Notes: generated by a model from the sequence alone, not told the origin. DNA of 64,000 nucleotides from Molossus alvarezi (GCA_037176705.1 CM073886.1:92496501-92560500), one strand, 5' to 3'. Shown: positions 1-12,330, counted from the stretch's first letter. A program made the numbers and translations.

Positions 1-262
1 CCAATAACCTGATTTTTAAAATGGACCAAGGACTTCAGTAAACATTTTTCCATAGATGATATTTGTATTATATATTGTTATAATAAAGAAGAGTTCTGCA
101 CTCAAAAAAATATACAAATGGCCAACAAGCATATGAAAAGATAGCAACATCACTAATCATCACAGAAATATAAATCAAAACCACAATGAGATATTGCTGC
201 ATACCCATTAGAATGGCTACTATCCAAAAGGAAAAAAATCAAATAATGTGTTGTTGAAACTA
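1..262 (+). mobile_element. Old L1 ORF2 3'-part fragment
   Basis: Degenerate LINE-1 sequence. Around 115-230 it carries the ORF2 tail signature: a run like 'gccaacaagcatatgaaaag', then 'catcactaatcatcac', then 'aaaccacaatgagatat', as in the C-terminal region of mammalian L1 ORF2. No open frame survives. It is cut off by the window start and by LTR-like sequence after about 262. Confidence 0.6.
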
Positions 263-362
263 TAGAAAATATAGAGGACACCGTCACCCCCCACCCTCCT
301 GCCATGTGCCTCACCAGTCTTCTGGTGCCTTGCTCTTGTTTGATCTTGGACTTCTTAGACTC
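263..362 (+). mobile_element. LTR-like scrap between two L1 pieces
   Basis: The stretch with 'cttggacttcttagactc' followed by 'tagaactc' resembles the 3' part of MLT1-type LTRs, whose consensus reads 'cttggacttccagcctccagaac'. It is too short and diverged for a firm call, and separates two L1 fragments. Confidence 0.3.
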
Positions 363-2185
363 TAGAACTCAACTGGTACAATACAATCCAGGAATACCAG
401 AGAAAAAGAGCAAGAAATATTTGAAAAGCCCATCTAAAATTTTCCATAATGAATAGAGGAAGATATAAAAAAGTGGAAGCACATACCTTGTTCATGGATT
501 GAAAGAATCAACATCATTAAAGTGTCCATATTACCCAAAGCAATCTATAGATTCAATGTAATCCCCATCAAAATACCAATGACATACTTCACAGAACTAG
601 AGCAAATACTTCAAAAGTTCACATGAAACCAAAAAATACCTCGAATAGCCACAGCAATCTTGAAAAGGAAGAACAAAGTAGGAGGGATCATATTACCAGA
701 TTTACCGGTTATACTACAAAGCCACTGTAATCAAAACAGCCTGGTACTGGCACAAGAACAGGCATATAGACCAGTGGAACAGAACAGAGAACCCAGAAAT
801 GGACCCAAGACATTATGCTCAATTAATATTTGACAAAGGGGACAAGAGCATATAGTGGAGTAAAGACAGCCTCTTTAATAAATGGTGTTGGGAAAATTGG
901 ACAGCTACATGCAAAAAAATGAAACTAGACCATCAACTTACACCATACACAACAATAAACTCAAAATGGATAAAAGACTTAAATGTGACTCATGAATCCA
1001 TAAAAATCCTAGAAGAAACTGTTGGCAACAAAAGTTTAGACATCATACGCAGCAGAATTTTCACTGATACATCACCTAAGGCAACAGAAACAAAGAAGAA
1101 AATGAACACATGGGACTACATCAAACACAAAAGCTTCTGCACAACAAAAGATACAATCATCAAAATGGAAAGGCAACACACTGTATGGGAGAGCATAATT
1201 GCCAATGATATATCAGATAGGGGGTTAATTTCCAATATATAGAGTGCTCATACAACTCAACAAAAGGAAGACAAAGACCCAATTAAAAAATGGGCAGAGG
1301 ACCTAAATAGACACCTCTCCAAACAGGACATACAAATGGCTAAGAGACTTATGAAGAAATGCTCAACATCACTAATCATCAGAGAGATGCAGATTAAAAC
1401 AACAATGAGGTATCACCTCACACAACAGTGAAGTGATACAACAATGAGGTATCAACTCACATTTGTTGAATGGCGGCCATCAACGAATCATCAAACAAGT
1501 GTTGGCAAGGGTTTGGAGAAAAGGGGACTCTAGTACACTGCTGGTGGGAATGCAGACGGGTGCAGCCACTATGGAAAACAATATGGTGTTACATCAAAAA
1601 ATTAAAAATTGAACTGCCATTTGACCCAGTGATCCCACTTCTAGGAATATACCCTAAGAAGCCTGAAACACTAATCAGAAAGAATATATGTACCCCCATG
1701 TTTGTAGCAGCACTATTTACAATAGCTAAGATCTGGAAACAGCCCAAATGTCCATCAGTAGATGAAGGGATAAAAAAGCAATGGTACATAGACACAATGA
1801 AGTACTATGCAGCTGTGAGAAAGAAAGATCTCTTATCCTTTGAGACGACATGGAGGGACCTGGAAAGTATCATCCTAAGCAAAACAAGCCAAACAGAGAA
1901 AGACAAGTATCATATGATTTCACTTATTTGTGGAATATGATGAACATAACAGTCTGAGGAATGGGGTAGTCCCAGAGACGTGGAAGTGGGGTACAGACTG
2001 ACAATCCCGAGAAGAGGGGATTGTGGGGGAGAGATAAACCACAGAACTTATATGCATGTTTGCATGAACAATGGACAACAAAGCTGGGACAGTGCGGGAA
2101 GGGAGGGAGAGGGGGGAATCAGTGGGGGGGGGAGGAGAAACATCTGTAACAAAAATAAAATTAAATAAATAAATAAATAAATAAA
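363..2185 (+). mobile_element. 5'-truncated L1: ORF2 C-terminal region, 3' UTR and A-rich tail
   Basis: LINE-1 sense strand. 480-1245 corresponds to the ORF2 region after the reverse transcriptase; an open stretch at 919-1242 reads [17 protein letters not shown]..., typical of L1 ORF2. A second open stretch (1470-1940, containing [14 protein letters not shown] and [13 protein letters not shown]) is the ORF2 C-terminus with its cysteine-rich segment. The two are separated by a stop at 1240-1242 and a local duplication at 1401-1460, so the protein is broken. 1945-2150 is the 3' UTR, ending in a G-rich tract (2100-2133) and an A-rich tail with (AAAT)n. The same 3' UTR recurs at 46390-46640 and, antisense, at 54032-54265. 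Confidence 0.9.
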
Positions 2186-2829
2186 ATTTTTTATAATGAA
2201 AACAGAAATTACAGCCTGACACATAGCAGCCAACTGGAAGACTACATTCTTCAACCCTCCTTGCAACTAAGTGTGACTACATATAAATATGAGAGGTACA
2301 AGCTACATTTCTATATTTCTAAACCCATTTGGGTAGCTTAAACATACACACACATCTATATTGATATACACATTCATAATGTCATTATGGAGAAGAATCA
2401 AACATTATTTACAAAGAAAGGTATAACAGTAAGAAATATATTAATAATAGAAATGTATAAAATCTGGCATAGGCCAAGCATTGAAATTATTAATCATATG
2501 TAGTATACAATGTATCCATATGAAATAACAGAGATGCTTATATCTTTTATCAAATAAAATGGTCTACACTAAAATGCTTTTTTACAACTATGCTGAGTTA
2601 AACACATTCATCAACAACAACCTGAAGAGGTAGGACTGTGACATCATAGAAACTTACAGGGAGAGGTTGCAGGCAGGCTGGTCCATAGGAGATTCTAGTT
2701 TCCCTTCGGTGGACTGAAAACCCAAAGGACAGCAAAGTAAAAGAAGTCAATATTTGAGAAAAAGGAAGATGACATCAGGAGGGGTGATTTCAGAAGTACT
2801 TGTTTTAGTTGAAAGTAGATGGTGAACAG

Positions 2830-3005
2830 TATTAGAAATAAGGCTTCAATGCCCTAAGACAGGAATGCCAACAGCCACCAGAGGCTGGAAGAGGCAAGGA
2901 GCAGATTCTCCCCTACCTCTCCAGAGGAAACCCGGCTGACACTTTGATATTTATTTCAGTCTTCTTGCCTCAGAATTATGAAAAATTCTATTTCTGTTGC
3001 TTAAA
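2830..3005 (+). mobile_element. MLT1-like LTR fragment (ERVL-MaLR)
   Basis: Contains 'agaggctggaagaggcaagg', then 'agattctcccc', then 'ctatttctgttgct', in the order found in the 3' half of MLT1-type LTRs. Only a partial LTR is recognisable. Confidence 0.5.
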
Positions 3006-3089
3006 AAAATATGAAAATTTTGTGCACCGTGCACTGTTTGTTGGATTGTAAAAGTATGTGACCAATACAAAAACCAGTATTGAATCCTC

Positions 3090-3665
3090 AATATATTAAA
3101 AATAGAATCATTATATGATCAAGCAATCCTATTTTGGGGTATGTATCCAAAAGAATTGCAGGATCTCAGAGAAATATTTTTACCTCATGTCCACAGCAGT
3201 ACTACTCACAATCACCAAGAAGCAAAGGAACTCGTGTCCATTGACATGAACAAATACACAAACTGTGATACACACACACACACACACACACATACACACA
3301 CACACTGGAATATTATTCAGCCTTAAAAAGGAAGGAAATCCTGTCACATGCTACAACATGGATGAACTTGAGGACATTGTGCTAAATGAAATATGCTAGT
3401 CACACAAACACTCTATGATTCTACTCTACTTCTATGAGGTAAAGTAGGCAAATTCATACAAACAAAAAGCAGAAAGGCAGTTAACGGGCTGAAGAAAGGG
3501 GTCCAAGGGGAGTCGTTGTTTAGTGGATACTGAGGTTCAGATTTACCAGATGAAAATTTTCTGGAGATCTCTTTCACAACAGTATGTACATACTCTACAC
3601 CACTGAACTCAGCACTTAATAATAATTAAGATGGTAAGTTTTGTGTTAATGTATTTCTTATCACA
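3090..3665 (+). mobile_element. L1M-type LINE 3' end (ORF2 tail plus 3' UTR)
   Basis: Older L1 than the copy at 363-2185. The ORF2 C-terminal signature is visible as DNA: 'gcaatcctattttggggtat', 'actactcacaatc', then 'ggaatattattcagcctta', 'acatggatgaacttgagga'. It continues into a 3' UTR ending near 'taagatggtaagttttgtg'. A (CA)n microsatellite interrupts the ORF2 part at 3270-3306. Confidence 0.7.
3270..3306. repeat. (CA)n microsatellite inside L1
   Basis: About 18 AC units with a single TA interruption, located inside the L1 ORF2 remnant. Confidence 0.95.
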
Positions 3666-4511
3666 ATGTTTTTAAAGCTATGTGAGCAATTTAACTGGCC
3701 ACACTCTTCAAAGAATTGGTGCAATCCTTCATGAAAGTGAGCTCTAGACGCATGTTCAGGAGAGTCCTCAGAGAGAAAAAAGACCATTGCTGGCCCTTCA
3801 TTGCTCAGCCCAGAACCAACTAGCAGATGATGGGAGAAGAGTACAAAAAAATCACTGGTCACCTATTCAACATAATTTCAAGAAAGTCAGAAAACTTCTG
3901 TATGACTCAAAATGTCTGCCCCACAGTGTTTGAAAATCTCTCCTCTGCTTTTGCATAATACCTCAATTGCTTTCAGTTAGAAACCAGAAAATATGCATCT
4001 ACTTCCAATGGACAATTAGCAGAAATTAATTTTGTCCTGTGGCATTTTTCCTTCGGTTAACAGAGATTTGCCACAATGGGGTATTATTGAGAAAGAAAGG
4101 ATGTAGGTTTGGGTCACTGGATACATTAATGGAAAGCCAACCCTAGGTGAAGTGTTCCAAGGCAGATGCTAGAGACCTTAGGGTAGTAAAAGGACTAAGG
4201 AGACTCAGATAAACAAATAAATTTTCCACCTGAATATTTGAAAATTCTTTGAGCCTATTTGGTTCTATGTGCAACAACTGGGGAATTTGAAGCGATAAGT
4301 CTTATTTCATTTAAATAACAACAGGCTAATAAAATACAAGCTTAATTATAGATTGGTCTGTATTGCTTGGCTTTTGTGGAAGAGACATTACTTTTTATCT
4401 ACTTTTAATACAAATATATTTTGTGTACTTTAGTATTTTATGTGTTTTCTGTATTTTTGGATTGTGTATTTAGTATTATAATACTTTAATATTTTGTTTT
4501 AATACAATAAA
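3666..4511. other. Unassigned non-coding stretch
   Basis: No gene or confident repeat. The region 4380-4510 is AT-rich with repeated 'ttttgt' and 'agtatt' strings. Confidence 0.5.
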
Positions 4512-4714
4512 TTAATGGGCTACTAGGGCAGCATTCTTTTTATTTTTTTTATCCTCATCAGAGGACATTTTTGCATTTGTCTTCAGAAAGAGCAGAAAGG
4601 AGAGAGGGAGGAAGAGAGAGAGAGAAACATAGATGTGAGAGAGACACATCAAGTGGTTGCCACCCACATGACCCCTACTGGGGGCTGGGGACAAACTGCA
4701 ACGGAGGTACGTGC
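4512..4714 (-). mobile_element. VES-type tRNA SINE, long-tail (A) type, 5'-truncated
   Basis: Reading the minus strand gives the SINE body: 'gcacgtacctc'-like segment, CT-rich stretch, then 'tcctctgatgagga' and poly(A) (seen here as T-run 4537-4551). The tRNA-like head with A and B boxes is missing beyond about 4714, so this copy is 5'-truncated or rearranged. Confidence 0.8.
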
Positions 4715-4759
4715 TGCTGTTGAAGGTCCAGCCCCAGGCACGTGGGCATACTGGATTTT

Positions 4760-6149
4760 CATGTTGGCAGTTCTCTTTTATGAACAGCACACAGAATTCT
4801 GGTAAAATCATATGTCGTTTCACAAGTTCATAAATGAGTGATCAAACAAAACTGGATAGAAATTTGTCCATGAACATGAACCACTGCTGATAAGCGGTGT
4901 CAACACAATGTTGCCTTGAAACATATCAAAACAGAAATTTGCACTTCAGTCTTCTTATTTTGTTTTCTGTGAGGTAATTCAAGGAAAATAGGAGCCAAAA
5001 AAACAGATCATATTCATAAACAAGATGTAAGGGTAACACTAATTAACACTAATTCTTAGCAAGAGAACCAACGCATGTTCCTACTACATCAAGCATATAT
5101 ATAGCACTTAAAAAAAAAAAAAAAAGAAACAAAGTTTTAGCATGTAATATTTTCTTCTCCTTTATTCTGACAGAATTAAAAAGAAATCATCCTAGAGGGT
5201 GCAAATCACAAATCAACACCTTTCTAGGCTACATTTCTGTTTTTCCTTTTGTTAGCAAGGCTGGTAGACAAGCTACCAGATTTTCTTCAGTCAGCTCTGA
5301 GGTAACTTCTCCAAGTTCCCCCCAACAATCTTCTCATCTCCTCTTCCAAGACTAAGCACGGCTGTCATCGTGACACATCTCTGCGCAGATGGACACCTTG
5401 CCTGGCTTTGTTGGGAACAATCTGAAAGGAGGAGCTAAAGTTTTAGCCATTACTAAAGAGCCTGGCATTGTGCTGGGTGATGGGGTCAGAATGCTGAACA
5501 AAAACACAGGGTCTCTGCCCTTGTGTATCAGGTGTGAGGATGGGGACTAGCACAGAGTCCACCTGGGCAGGAACAAATGTCATACTATGCTTAATATGTT
5601 CTAGAACATAGTACATTGTTTAAAAAAACACTCATTGATGGATTTGGTTATTCTGAGACTGAAGGAAACTTAAAATGCGCCAGGCACAGTCCTCTGGAGT
5701 CATTCTATCCATAAATATTATAGGAGCTGCCAGGAAATTCACTCATATAACTTTGATTTCCTCACAAATTTCAAGGTTTCCAGGAAAGGAAGAATTTGGA
5801 TGCCAAGTTTCATATAAAAGTCACCACTACGCTTCATAATCCAGAAAGCATTTTCTCTAATATAAAATATAAATGTGATAAAGATATATGCTATTTTACA
5901 TATTTTTAATTTAACTGAGCCAGACAACAAATTTGACTCATTTTTTTGGCACTAACTAACAATGTGACTAAATTGCTCAATAAGTCAATTCATTTATAAA
6001 CCTGGGCAAAAATTTTAAGAGGGTGTGTATTTCTCTGCATAGCTCCAGTATACCACATTTGGTGGAGAGAGAGATATTTGTTCTACCTGATTCAATAAAC
6101 ACAAGTATGAGCTCAATCCATCTCCATAAAGGAAAGTGGAAACTATATA
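4760..6149. other. Unassigned non-coding stretch
   Basis: No gene or clear repeat. A poly(A) run of 17 sits at 5109-5125 without a recognisable element upstream. A few CpGs at 5350-5400 are too sparse for an island. Confidence 0.5.
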
Positions 6150-6262
6150 AAGGGGTTGGCAAAAGTTGGTTTATCATTGTTCATATAGAAAATAATATAA
6201 TAATAAATAATAAACTGTGTTTCACATACTCACAACTGTAAACCAACATTTGCCCACACCAG
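6150..6262 (-). mobile_element. Mariner-like MITE, copy 1 (diverged)
   Basis: Ends resemble those of the copy at 35318-35445: left 'aggggttggcaaaagttggt', right 'aactgtaaaccaacatttgc' followed by 'ccacaccag'. Both ends are next to TA dinucleotides (6148-6149, 6263-6264), as expected of Tc1/mariner target sites. The internal part ('gaaaataatataataat') matches the reverse complement of the 35-kb copy, so this copy is inverted relative to it. No transposase. Confidence 0.75.
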
Positions 6263-6371
6263 TATTATGATTGTGGTGGTAGTTACATGATCCTAAACAT
6301 TTGTCAAAACTTATCAAATTATACACTTAAAATTAAGAGTTGTCATTAGGAGGCTTTAAAATAAAATACCA

Positions 6372-6555
6372 CATTGATCAGGTGGCTCAGTTGGAGCATC
6401 TTCCTGTGCACCTAAAGGTTACAGGTTCAGTTCCTGGTCAGCGTGTATGGGAGGCAACCGATTGATATTTCTCTCTCACATAGATGTTTCTCTCTCTCTC
6501 CCTCTCCCTTCCTCTCTTTCTAAAATCAATTTAAAAATATCCTTGGGTGATAAAG
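6372..6555 (+). mobile_element. VES-type tRNA SINE, type C
   Basis: Head 'ggtggctcagttggagcatc' (A box region) and 'ggttacaggttcagttcc' (B box region), then 'gggaggcaaccgattgat', CT-rich stretch and an A-rich 'aaaatcaatttaaaaatat' tail. The first bases of the head are weak. Confidence 0.85.
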
Positions 6556-6559
6556 TATG

Positions 6560-7919
6560 CTGGAATGAATACCAACCCTGAACTTTGAAATTTTCTAAAA
6601 GCATTTAATGATGTTTACATCTATAGGGCTATTTTTAAATCTCTTTGTAGGGAGACCCCCTCCTCTCCCTTCAAAAATGTTTCCAAAAATTGAGATAAAG
6701 GTATTTTACACCCTGGGAGAAAGAGAAGAAAAAAGGTAGATATCTGTCATCAACTAAAGAAAGCTCTCCCTGGAAAAATGTGAGAACAACCTCCAGGGTT
6801 CTGGCTTCTTTTCACTAAAGAAACCTGCTAACTTATTGAAGAATCAGAAAGGGAGCTTGGGTGAGGGTTTGCTGAATAGGGAAATTACAGCATAACTACA
6901 GTAGTCATATCTAAAAGACTGTGGTAAATAATAATACTAAGAGGGGTATTTGACTACCTGATTTCAAACTTAAGAGACACATGTACATTTCTATTTCTTG
7001 AATTCAGAGTCATTTAATTAGAACCTCAAGCTACATCTTGTCAGACTAAGCAGTGAGCAGATCTGATATCAGAGTGCCCTAAGGTGGCCTATTAGTCTCT
7101 GAAGACTTGTGCAAAGAACAAAGATTACATTTTCACAGAAGCACAGCTTATGAATTAAACAGACATATTTTCAGGACCTTTCAACCCACTTCTGAACTTC
7201 ACATCATTTGAACCAAGATTATCTAAGAAGTGAAATTTCAACTTAAAAAAAAAAAAAAAAACTTTTTTGGAAGAAGAACCAGAGCTTCAAGAAACAGCAA
7301 TAATGTGTATGTTTCTAATAGCATGTCAATTACTCAAGTAAAAATGAGTCAGATAAAAGAAAAAGTTTAAAAATTCATAACTATGTTCTTCTTGTAGAAA
7401 TGCTGTGTAACAGACGATATGCAGCATATGTAAACCAGTAAGGTTAACAATGGGGAGCCAAAGGACCTGAGATGACACAAGACTAAGCCAGGCTGACTGC
7501 TTAAGACCAGAACTGAAGGAGACCATCCCCCGCGAAAGGAAGCCGAAATAACTTAAGCTGATACAGCTGCCTGGGGATGTCTACACACTCGAGAGACAGG
7601 AAGAAGCAATATCAGCTTCTCAACCAGAACCTTAGTCCTGTGTCCACAGCTCAGTGATACTGATTATCAGAGTGGGACAGAAAACTCAACATAAGACCTG
7701 GAGGTCGCTGAAAAATTGCTAGGTAGGAAAGTGTGAGGGCAGAGAGGGGGAAAATTAATACAAGTCAAGCTGCTGCAACAAACTAAAATCCCAATGTACT
7801 AAAAAAGCCAAACAAATGAATAATTGGAAAAATGAATTTGCTCTAAGCAAAATAAAAGTGAGAAAATGGGCAATATGAAATTCATATGAAGTTAGAAGAG
7901 AGAGAGTTTAAATGTGGTT
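6560..7919. other. Unassigned non-coding stretch
   Basis: No supported gene or repeat. An A-run at 7243-7260 is followed directly by a T-run. The longest open stretch here (66 codons, minus strand near 7326-7526) has no recognisable protein features. Confidence 0.5.
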
Positions 7920-8265
7920 ATTCTGTAGAATAAATATACAGGTCCATGTATGAGAATATTTATGCAGCAACAAAAAAGTGGAAAGCCCATGATTTGGAAT
8001 AAAAAATAAAATGTGCACAACAGAAAAGTATGCAGTAGTTATAAGTAATATATAGCAACATGGATAGAGCTCAATATCAATGTTGAGTGAAACACAATGA
8101 AACTTATATAGCAATATCACCATACATAATATTTAACTGTGTACATTATATCACAAAACCCAACACAAAATTTTCGAAAGCATACAAAAACATCTGAGTC
8201 AATTCAATATGCTGGCGGCTTTTGGGTAAGAATAAATGCATTTAAAGATAGACTGAGGATAATCT
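7920..8265 (+). mobile_element. Probable old L1 fragment
   Basis: 'atttatgcagcaacaaaaaa' and 'agcaacatggatagagctca' followed by 'tgagtgaaa' recall the ORF2 terminal region of ancient L1 elements. Heavily decayed. Confidence 0.35.
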
Positions 8266-8267
8266 TT

Positions 8268-8486
8268 TTTTTTTTATCCTCACCTAAGGACATTTTTGCA
8301 TTTATCTTCAGAGAGAGAGAGAGAAACATCAATGTGAAAGAGACACATCGAGTGGTTGCCACAGACACGACCTCAACTAGGGTGGGGGACAAACTGCCAC
8401 CAAGGTACGTGCCCTTAGTGGGAACCGAACCCGGGACTCTGGTTTGTGGGCCAACGCTCTAACTGCTGAGCCAAACTGGCCAGGGC
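8268..8486 (-). mobile_element. VES-type tRNA SINE, long-tail (A) type
   Basis: On the minus strand: 'gccctggccagtttggctca' head, a B-box-like 'gggttcggttcc', the '...cacgtaccttggtggcag' middle, a (CT)n stretch, 'tccttaggtgagga' and poly(A). Flanks 'aatctttttt' and 'aatcattttt' suggest an imperfect target duplication. Confidence 0.92.
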
Positions 8487-8489
8487 AAA

Positions 8490-9440
8490 TTAATCATTTT
8501 TAAAAACAATAAAACTGATGACAAAGTTTGTATGGATTGATAATAATGGTGTACCATGACATAAGAAATACAACTAGCTCGTCTAACCCACCTAAGGCTC
8601 TTGAAAAAGAGAGAATATGAATTAGTCGATCATAGTTTACCATTATAAATTCTCTCTCCTTCTATAAAATGTCAACTGAGAATAAATTAAATGTGTACTT
8701 TTGATAACACCTTATTTCGGAAAAAAAATCCCTGAATCAACTACTGAACATAGAATATAATCAAGGAAAAGTTGTTCTCCCCACCGTGCAGGATGAGTTA
8801 CTTCCACATCTCTTAGTAGTTAATGAGGACGCATAACTCAACAAGGATTTAAGACATTAACTCTAAATGGCAGGAAATCCCAATTAGAGCTGAAAAAAAC
8901 AAAGTTTCAGTGTAAAATAGGAAGCTGTCCCCATGAAAGGCAATATTTGTCACTTTTTTAACAAGCTCTTTGCTTATCCTGTAAATGTGAGGGAACTAAC
9001 ATTTGTTCTCCACAAGATTCTCTCTAAAAAAATTTATATTCATCCTATTGGTTTCAAAAAATATATATTCACTTTTTTTTTAAGTAAATATGGTATGCCT
9101 GAAGAGCGGAGTACTTTTCACACCAAATTATCTTTTACGATTATTGTGTTCAAAGTAATATGCATTGCAGAACAGGATCTATCCCATGTCCCTGCTGCAG
9201 CCTGCAGTGTGAACATCAACACCCCACATAGAGAAATTCACTCAAATGATGCTAAAATCTGGCAGCCCACCACACTGCCTCCAAAACTTCTGCTTAGAAA
9301 TAACCTCACACACCACTGAAGCACCTTGGTGAGTGTGTGTCTGTGCTGCTGCCCAGGGAACACAGAAATTGTGCCTGAATTTCCCAGATGCACTGAACAC
9401 TGAAAAAATATATGGCAGGGAATGATGTAATGACTCTTTT
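8490..9440. other. Unassigned non-coding stretch
   Basis: No repeat or gene identified. The 128-codon open stretch at 8933-9319 is low-complexity at its start and shows no domain; I do not call it a gene. Confidence 0.5.
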
Positions 9441-9658
9441 TTTAAATATGGTTTTATTGATTTTTTTTAGAGAGAGAGGAAGGGAGAAAGAAATAGAAAC
9501 ATTGATGTGAGAGATACATCAATTGGCTGCCTCCTGCACACCCCCAACTGGGAATCAAGCCTACAACCCGGGCATGTGCCCTGACCAGGAATCGAACCAG
9601 GACCTCTCAGTCCATGGGATGATGCCCAATCCATTGAGCCACACCAACCAGGCTATTC
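9441..9658 (-). mobile_element. VES-type tRNA SINE, type B, with target duplication
   Basis: Minus strand reads 'gcctggttggtgtggctcaa' ... 'tggttcgattcctggtcagg' ... 'gcacatgcccgggttgtagg' ... CT-rich ... 'aatcaataaaacc'. Near-identical flanks 'aatgactctt' (9429-9438) and 'aatgattctt' (9659-9668) are the likely target-site duplication. Confidence 0.93.
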
Positions 9659-9669
9659 AATGATTCTTT

Positions 9670-10679
9670 GGGGCAATAAAATCCTGGCCTGAATTAGTTC
9701 ACAACATTGATTCCACCATTTAGTTTGAATGCAGAGTTGATTTAATAGCATCCTGCTATTGACAATATTCTCAATTAATCGAGAATGGTTTTAAAGGTGG
9801 GAATCATTTATTAAAATTAATCTAACTGACAGGCAATTTGACTACATTGATGTGACAGTATATAGTGAAACCACTGAACCAGTTAGGTCTATGGTACTAA
9901 TCTATGGAGTAACCACTTCCACCAGTATTAGCATCTTCATTTAAATCCCTTTTTAGAAAGTCTCTCCAACCTGTCAATGAGTCACTCTAGGTCAAATTCC
10001 CATGTACATTAAATTATGTTCCTAATTTGTTTTTATTTTAATCCTTTGCTCCTTATAAAAATAGAACACCTTTTATTCCTTTAATTGTACAAACTCCGTC
10101 CTCTTTGTTATATCTTCTGGTGCATTTTATACTCTCAAGAGTTTTTGATCCATTGAAAATACATGAATCTATGTATCACGTGTTTTGATCTTCATAATTC
10201 CAGCCTGCCAAAAAAGTATCCTAATTAGCAAAATCAGTTATAGCAGGTGGTGGCTTAGAACAACTCCCCACAACTGGAGAGGACTACAGCCAATGGCTGC
10301 ATGAGGATCACCAGCAAACCACAGCTGCCTTCTCATTCCTCTGCTTTCAGCAACTGAGCACACCAAACAGACCCCACGTCTTCAGTGTATTGTTTTATAT
10401 TTAGAAAAATGCATTCTTTCAAACTTTCCTGTAAGTTCTGAATGCCCAACTCTGACAGTAGATAAAATATATTTATACTCTCATTGGTTAAATAAGAAAA
10501 TGGGCAAGGACATAACATATTCACTCATTCAACAGCTATTGAAACCCTCGGAAGGAACACAGGGAGTTAGGCTAACGCTCTAGAAATATAGATCTGCATA
10601 AAGCATAATCCACACTGTTTACAGGTGCAGTGTTCTGGGAAGAGATTGGGCCAGAAGATGAGAATCACACATGCTCTCC
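9670..10679. other. Unassigned non-coding stretch
   Basis: AT-rich sequence without confident repeats or coding features. Confidence 0.5.
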
Positions 10680-10960
10680 TAAGGACTCAGGGACCACTTT
10701 TAGAGTCTGTCCATGTGGCAGAGAGTGCCAGCCCACTTCTTAGTAGCAGAACTCTGGGTTATATGTCCAACTAAAAAATTCCATTTCCCAGTCTCCTTTG
10801 AAGAAAGGTTGGCCTATGAAATAAAAACTAAAGCTCTTAGTGGAGCTTCTGAGAAATCCCTCTTTACATCCCTGCTCATCTTCTTTCCTGTAACTGCAGA
10901 GCAGCCACCTTGAGACCATGAGGGGAAGACCAAAAGATCTGCAGAGACTTTAACAAGACA
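10680..10960 (+). mobile_element. Possible ancient LTR or DNA-transposon remnant
   Basis: The order 'ccatttcccagtctcctttg', 'ggttggcctatgaaat', 'agcagccaccttgagaccat', 'gaggggaagacc' is one I associate with dispersed ancient mammalian repeats. I cannot assign the family. Confidence 0.35.
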
Positions 10961-11647
10961 GTTCTGGAGCCACTAATCCAATACCAGCAACTACCTACTT
11001 CACACTTAATGTTACATGGGGGGAAAAAATAAAAAACTTTTAGGCTCCTGAAGTTATGTCTCTTTTACCAGCTGGGCAGTTCTGAAAAAGGAACCTGGAT
11101 TTTGACTGCCTGTTCTTCTCACACAAAGGCAGAGAGAGGTGTCCCAACTTGCTGTGCAACTAGAGAAACACCACCATGAAATCTCAGGACACAGTTTAGA
11201 CACAGCAGCAAACCTACCAGGAAATCTCAAAGACACATTGCAGAAGTATCAACAAAACCTTCCGCATTTTAATCATGACGCTTCTATGCCAACATTATTT
11301 TGCCATTCCACATTTACTCGCACACAACCCTTGTGTTCTCAGAGTCATTTCCAGGGGTGCTGATGAGGCACTAAGCAATAGCGTTGGGCGGTCTCTGCAT
11401 GGTTTGATAATTCCAACAGCACAGATGTCATTTCAACATCATTTCTTTTACCAAGTTCTAAAATGTCCAATTGTATTTCAAAGAAATCCCCCAATAAAAG
11501 CCAAAGCAATATTAGTTTTACTATTTCTCTGAAAAGTATAATATAGTTCACTGGTGCGTGGAAGAATATTTCCACCACAGTATCTTATCACCATCACCAT
11601 CACACAAGAGGAGAGTTGCAATAAGATAAATGTTGACACAAGTTTAG
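10961..11647. other. Unassigned non-coding stretch
   Basis: No gene or clear repeat. Short overlapping open frames on both strands (60-85 codons) carry no domain signature. Confidence 0.5.
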
Positions 11648-11649
11648 AT

Positions 11650-11696
<47 letters not shown>

Positions 11697-11757
11697 GATA
11701 GATAATGGATGGATAGATAGATGATGATGATAGATAGACAGATAGAATGCTTGTTCT
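11648..11757. repeat. (GATA)n microsatellite with GAT/GGAT interruptions
   Basis: About 12 uninterrupted GATA units, then variant units (GATGATA, GGAT, GACA). Confidence 0.97.
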
Positions 11758-11789
11758 ATGGTATATCATTAATGCAAAATACCACTATT

Positions 11790-12330
11790 TCACTAACACT
11801 TAAGTAATCTTTTTGCTGCATTAGTGTCCTCAAATTGAATAAATGGCTCCAAGTCATGGGTTGCTATTTTCCTTGGTGTATTAATGTCTGTTTCTGTTAC
11901 GTTAGAGGTTTCTGATATTAAAAACAAGAAGGAAAAATGAGTAGAGGGGCCTTGCACCCTCCAGAGAAGATATCTGAAGCTCCTTAATATTAAAAGATAT
12001 TTATCAAATATATTGCCAATCGGCTGAGAAACATACCTATGGAAATATGCTATCCATTGATCTAAAATCATTTCTCATGCGTGCGAGATCATTCATATAC
12101 ATGGCGCTTAGAGCGGCATAAACAATCTTCCTCTCCGTCTCCCACATTTATTCCATTTAGAAAGCCCAACAAGCCATTATTCTTTTCAACCTTGCAACAT
12201 TAATATTGATATGAAAAGACGTGATGATATTTCTGCTTCATGCTTCAGTCCTAACAGATTGTTTCAGAGTCACACGAACTTCCCTTATCTCCCCATACCT
12301 TGTGACTGTCAATGGCATCAAGTAAGGAAT
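11790..12330. other. Repeat-poor stretch, candidate conserved non-coding element
   Basis: No repeat signature over about 540 bp. Contains retained CpGs ('catgcgtgcgagatc', 'atggcgcttagagcggc') and several AT-rich motifs ('ttaatattaaaag', 'aacattaatattgat'). Conservation is inferred only from appearance. Confidence 0.3.

Noticed and set aside
11648..11757. CRISPR-like direct repeats
   Set aside because: A simple GATA microsatellite in mammalian DNA with no spacers.
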